Shown here: piece after piece, positions 5,698 to 6,859 of the stretch | Layout: every line of letters starts with the position of its first letter | Numbering within the stretch: the stretch's first letter is position 1 | NCBI GenBank assembly: GCA_002692605.1 | Contig: NZLE01000138.1 | Location: forward strand, 1 to 6,859 | Source of the DNA: Opitutia bacterium | GTDB lineage: Bacteria > Verrucomicrobiota > Verrucomicrobiia > Opitutales > Seribacteraceae | Direction of reading: 5' to 3' | DNA length: 6,859 nucleotides | Position numbers and translations under genes: made by a program | Notes under the pieces: model-generated | Told to the model about the DNA's origin: nothing | Seen by the model: only the letters and a program-made list of their open reading frames with translations | Databases searched by the model: none

Positions 5698-6332
5698 TTC
5701 TGCGATTCGAAGAATGTCTTATAAACAAAAAGGGCAAGAAAAGCACCAATGATTTGGGCCACACAAAAGTGTAAAATATCATTGGTGGAAATTCCGGCAA
5801 AGGTATTGGAAAAGGATCTGCCAATCGTTCCCGCAGGGTTGGCAAAGGAAGTCGAGGAGGTAAACCAATAAGCCGCGCCGATGTAAGCTGCCACCGTTAC
5901 AGCCACCTTTTCCTTGGATGACAATAGAATGACCATCAGCAATCCAAAGGTGGCAAGTATTTCACTGACAAACAAATGGGTACCACTCCTTGGTTTTTCG
6001 GAAAAGTAAACGGGATCCAGTTCAAAAATATAATTGGCAAGCATCACTCCAAGGATAGCTCCGGAAATCTGGAGAATAATAAAAACGGTGCACACCTGTG
6101 TTGTTATCTCTTTCCTTACCAGCATGACCATGGATACCACCGGATTGAAGTGTGAACTGTGATCTCCGAAGACGGTAATCAGAAAATAGAGGGCAAACAC
6201 AGTGGCCAGGGTATTAGCCAGAAGAGTCAGGGAATCATTGGAGCTCAGGTTTTGTCCCATGATTCCCGAACCAACCACCGTACAAAACAAAAAGGCCGTG
6301 CCTAAGAATTCAGAAAAATACTTGGATTTCAT
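5694..6332 (-). CDS. Arsenic-operon-type aquaporin / glycerol-facilitator family channel
   Basis: A 212-residue MIP-family channel, slightly shorter than typical aquaporins. About six hydrophobic segments and the two pore half-helices are visible: HFNPVVS (61-67, first box NPV) and FANPAGTIGRSFSNTFAGI (163-181, second box NPA). In classical channels an Arg directly follows the second NPA and lines the selectivity filter; here Gly168 follows, and the nearest Arg is 172. To my knowledge this NPA-x-T-x-x-R...S-x-TFAGI pattern marks aquaporins found beside arsC and arsR genes. Sinorhizobium AqpS, encoded in an ars operon, lets arsenite flow out after ArsC makes it, and that role is inferred here. 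ATG 6332 starts 9 bases after the arsC stop. A GGAG inside the end of arsC sits about 15 bases upstream, too far to be a good ribosome site. The TGA overlaps the chrA GTG. G+C is lower (about 40-48% in lines I counted) than in the bc-complex genes. Confidence 0.9.
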   Translation of the reverse strand: MKSKYFSEFLGTAFLFCTVVGSGIMGQNLSSNDSLTLLANTLATVFALYFLITVFGDHSSHFNPVVSMVMLVRKEITTQVCTVFIILQISGAILGVMLANYIFELDPVYFSEKPRSGTHLFVSEILATFGLLMVILLSSKEKVAVTVAAYIGAAYWFTSSTSFANPAGTIGRSFSNTFAGISTNDILHFCVAQIIGAFLALFVYKTFFESQK

Positions 6333-6341
6333 TTCAGTTAA

Positions 6342-6791
6342 TTATTTCTCCTCCAAAGATTCGGGTAACGTAAGGATATACTCTTTGATTTCATCACGCA
6401 CTTTTCGATAACAATCCAGTTGAGCCTCTTCGGATCCACCTTGTTCAGCCAATTCCTTTGCCATCTTCGGGGGATCCGGAAATCCACTGTGTACCACCTT
6501 ACAATTTGCGGGAAAGACAGGACAGGTTTCGTGAGCATGCCCACAAACGGTAACCACCACATCAAGCTGTGTATCCGCAAAGTCGCGAATATTTTCTGAT
6601 TTTTGCTCGGTTACATCCACTCCCGCTTCGTCCATTACCTTGACCATATTGGGATTCAGCCCATGCGTTTCAATGCCGGCCGAAAATGCCTCAATACGAT
6701 CCCCCTTAAGCTGGCGTGCCCATCCCTCTGCCATTTGGCTACGACAGGAATTACCTGTGCATAAAAAAAGAAGTTTTAGTTTTTTATTCAT
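6342..6791 (-). CDS. arsC: Thioredoxin-type arsenate reductase ArsC (low-molecular-weight phosphatase fold)
   Basis: A 149-residue cytoplasmic enzyme that reduces arsenate to arsenite. Seen: the P-loop CTGNSCRSQMAEGW (11-24), with nucleophile Cys11, Cys16 and Arg17; TVCGHAHETCPVFP (81-94), supplying Cys83 and Cys90; and the FPDPP segment (104-108), with general acid Asp105. Cys11, Cys83 and Cys90 correspond to Cys10, Cys82 and Cys89 of S. aureus pI258 ArsC, which pass a disulfide along to thioredoxin. That indicates the thioredoxin-coupled class rather than the glutaredoxin class. It is somewhat longer than pI258 ArsC (131 residues), with an extra C-terminal acidic helix and additional Cys97 and Cys127. 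ATG 6791 is placed seven residues before the first conserved strand residues; no Shine-Dalgarno is visible. It is the first complete gene of the arsC-aquaporin-chrA operon, and an arsR-type regulator could lie just beyond the right edge. Confidence 0.96.
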   Translation of the reverse strand: MNKKLKLLFLCTGNSCRSQMAEGWARQLKGDRIEAFSAGIETHGLNPNMVKVMDEAGVDVTEQKSENIRDFADTQLDVVVTVCGHAHETCPVFPANCKVVHSGFPDPPKMAKELAEQGGSEEAQLDCYRKVRDEIKEYILTLPESLEEK

Positions 6792-6859
6792 AAAAATTCT
6801 ACATTCGAGCTAACAACACAAAGTTTTGGACTTTTCTTTTCTCTGCCGAATTCGCAACT
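6792..6859 (-). other. Upstream flank of arsC; possible 3' end of an unseen upstream gene
   Basis: Read on the minus strand, all three frames are open from the window edge and then stop near arsC. One ends with TGA at 6790-6788, overlapping the arsC ATG as ATGA. One ends with TAG at 6801-6799. One ends with TAG at 6812-6810, giving a tail ...KSKTLCC, whose vicinal cysteines would suit an arsenite-binding ArsR C-terminus. I cannot tell which, if any, is coding. A TAGAAT at 6801-6796 looks like a -10 box but has no -35 partner and would put the start site inside the ATG. Confidence 0.3.

Noticed and set aside
6796..6801. TAGAAT as a -10 box for arsC
   Set aside because: No -35-like hexamer at 15-19 bases, and the start site would fall within the arsC start codon.

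Overview
The window is an ordinary bacterial chromosome segment, most likely from the PVC group (Verrucomicrobiota, possibly an Opitutae/Puniceicoccales-type marine or sediment organism). That placement is an inference. It rests on the Rieske box II reading CPCHNS, a b6-like cytochrome b fused to a di-heme cytochrome c tail, a secreted polysaccharide-lyase-like protein, and the absence of strong Shine-Dalgarno sites in front of every start I could examine. I could not compare it with any database.

Layout. (1) Positions 1-2054, + strand: the 3' end of a Rieske iron-sulfur protein gene overlaps by four bases (ATGA) a 586-codon gene. That gene encodes cytochrome b6-like and subunit IV-like parts plus two CXXCH c-heme sites in one chain. 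Together they are the core of a menaquinol/quinol:cytochrome c (bc-type) oxidoreductase. (2) Positions 2055-2358: an AT-rich intergenic stretch with a clear Rho-independent terminator at 2238-2270. (3) Positions 2359-3228, + strand: a probably secreted protein of about 289 residues that resembles the heparin-lyase-I/glucuronan-lyase-like beta-sandwich family. (4) Positions 3370-4353, + strand: pdxA (vitamin B6 synthesis), with a promoter-like element so close to its ATG that the mRNA may be leaderless. (5) Positions 6791 down to 4474, - strand: a compact arsenic/oxyanion-resistance operon in the order arsC, aquaporin, chrA. It is convergent with pdxA, with a 9-base gap and then a 4-base GTGA overlap.

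How the genes work together. The Rieske/cytochrome b-c pair is a respiratory complex. PdxA supplies the pyridoxal phosphate pathway and looks like a single housekeeping gene. In the minus-strand operon, ArsC would reduce arsenate to arsenite. The aquaporin, of the kind with an NPA-GTIGR second box, would let arsenite leave the cell down its gradient. ChrA, a two-domain CHR-family oxyanion transporter, is translationally coupled to the aquaporin. No ArsB or Acr3 pump is visible, and any arsR regulator would lie beyond the right edge. The ChrA partnership with an arsenite channel is the least ordinary functional association here; the di-heme fusion of cytochrome b is the most notable protein architecture. 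I see no CRISPR, tRNA, rRNA, insertion sequence or phage gene.
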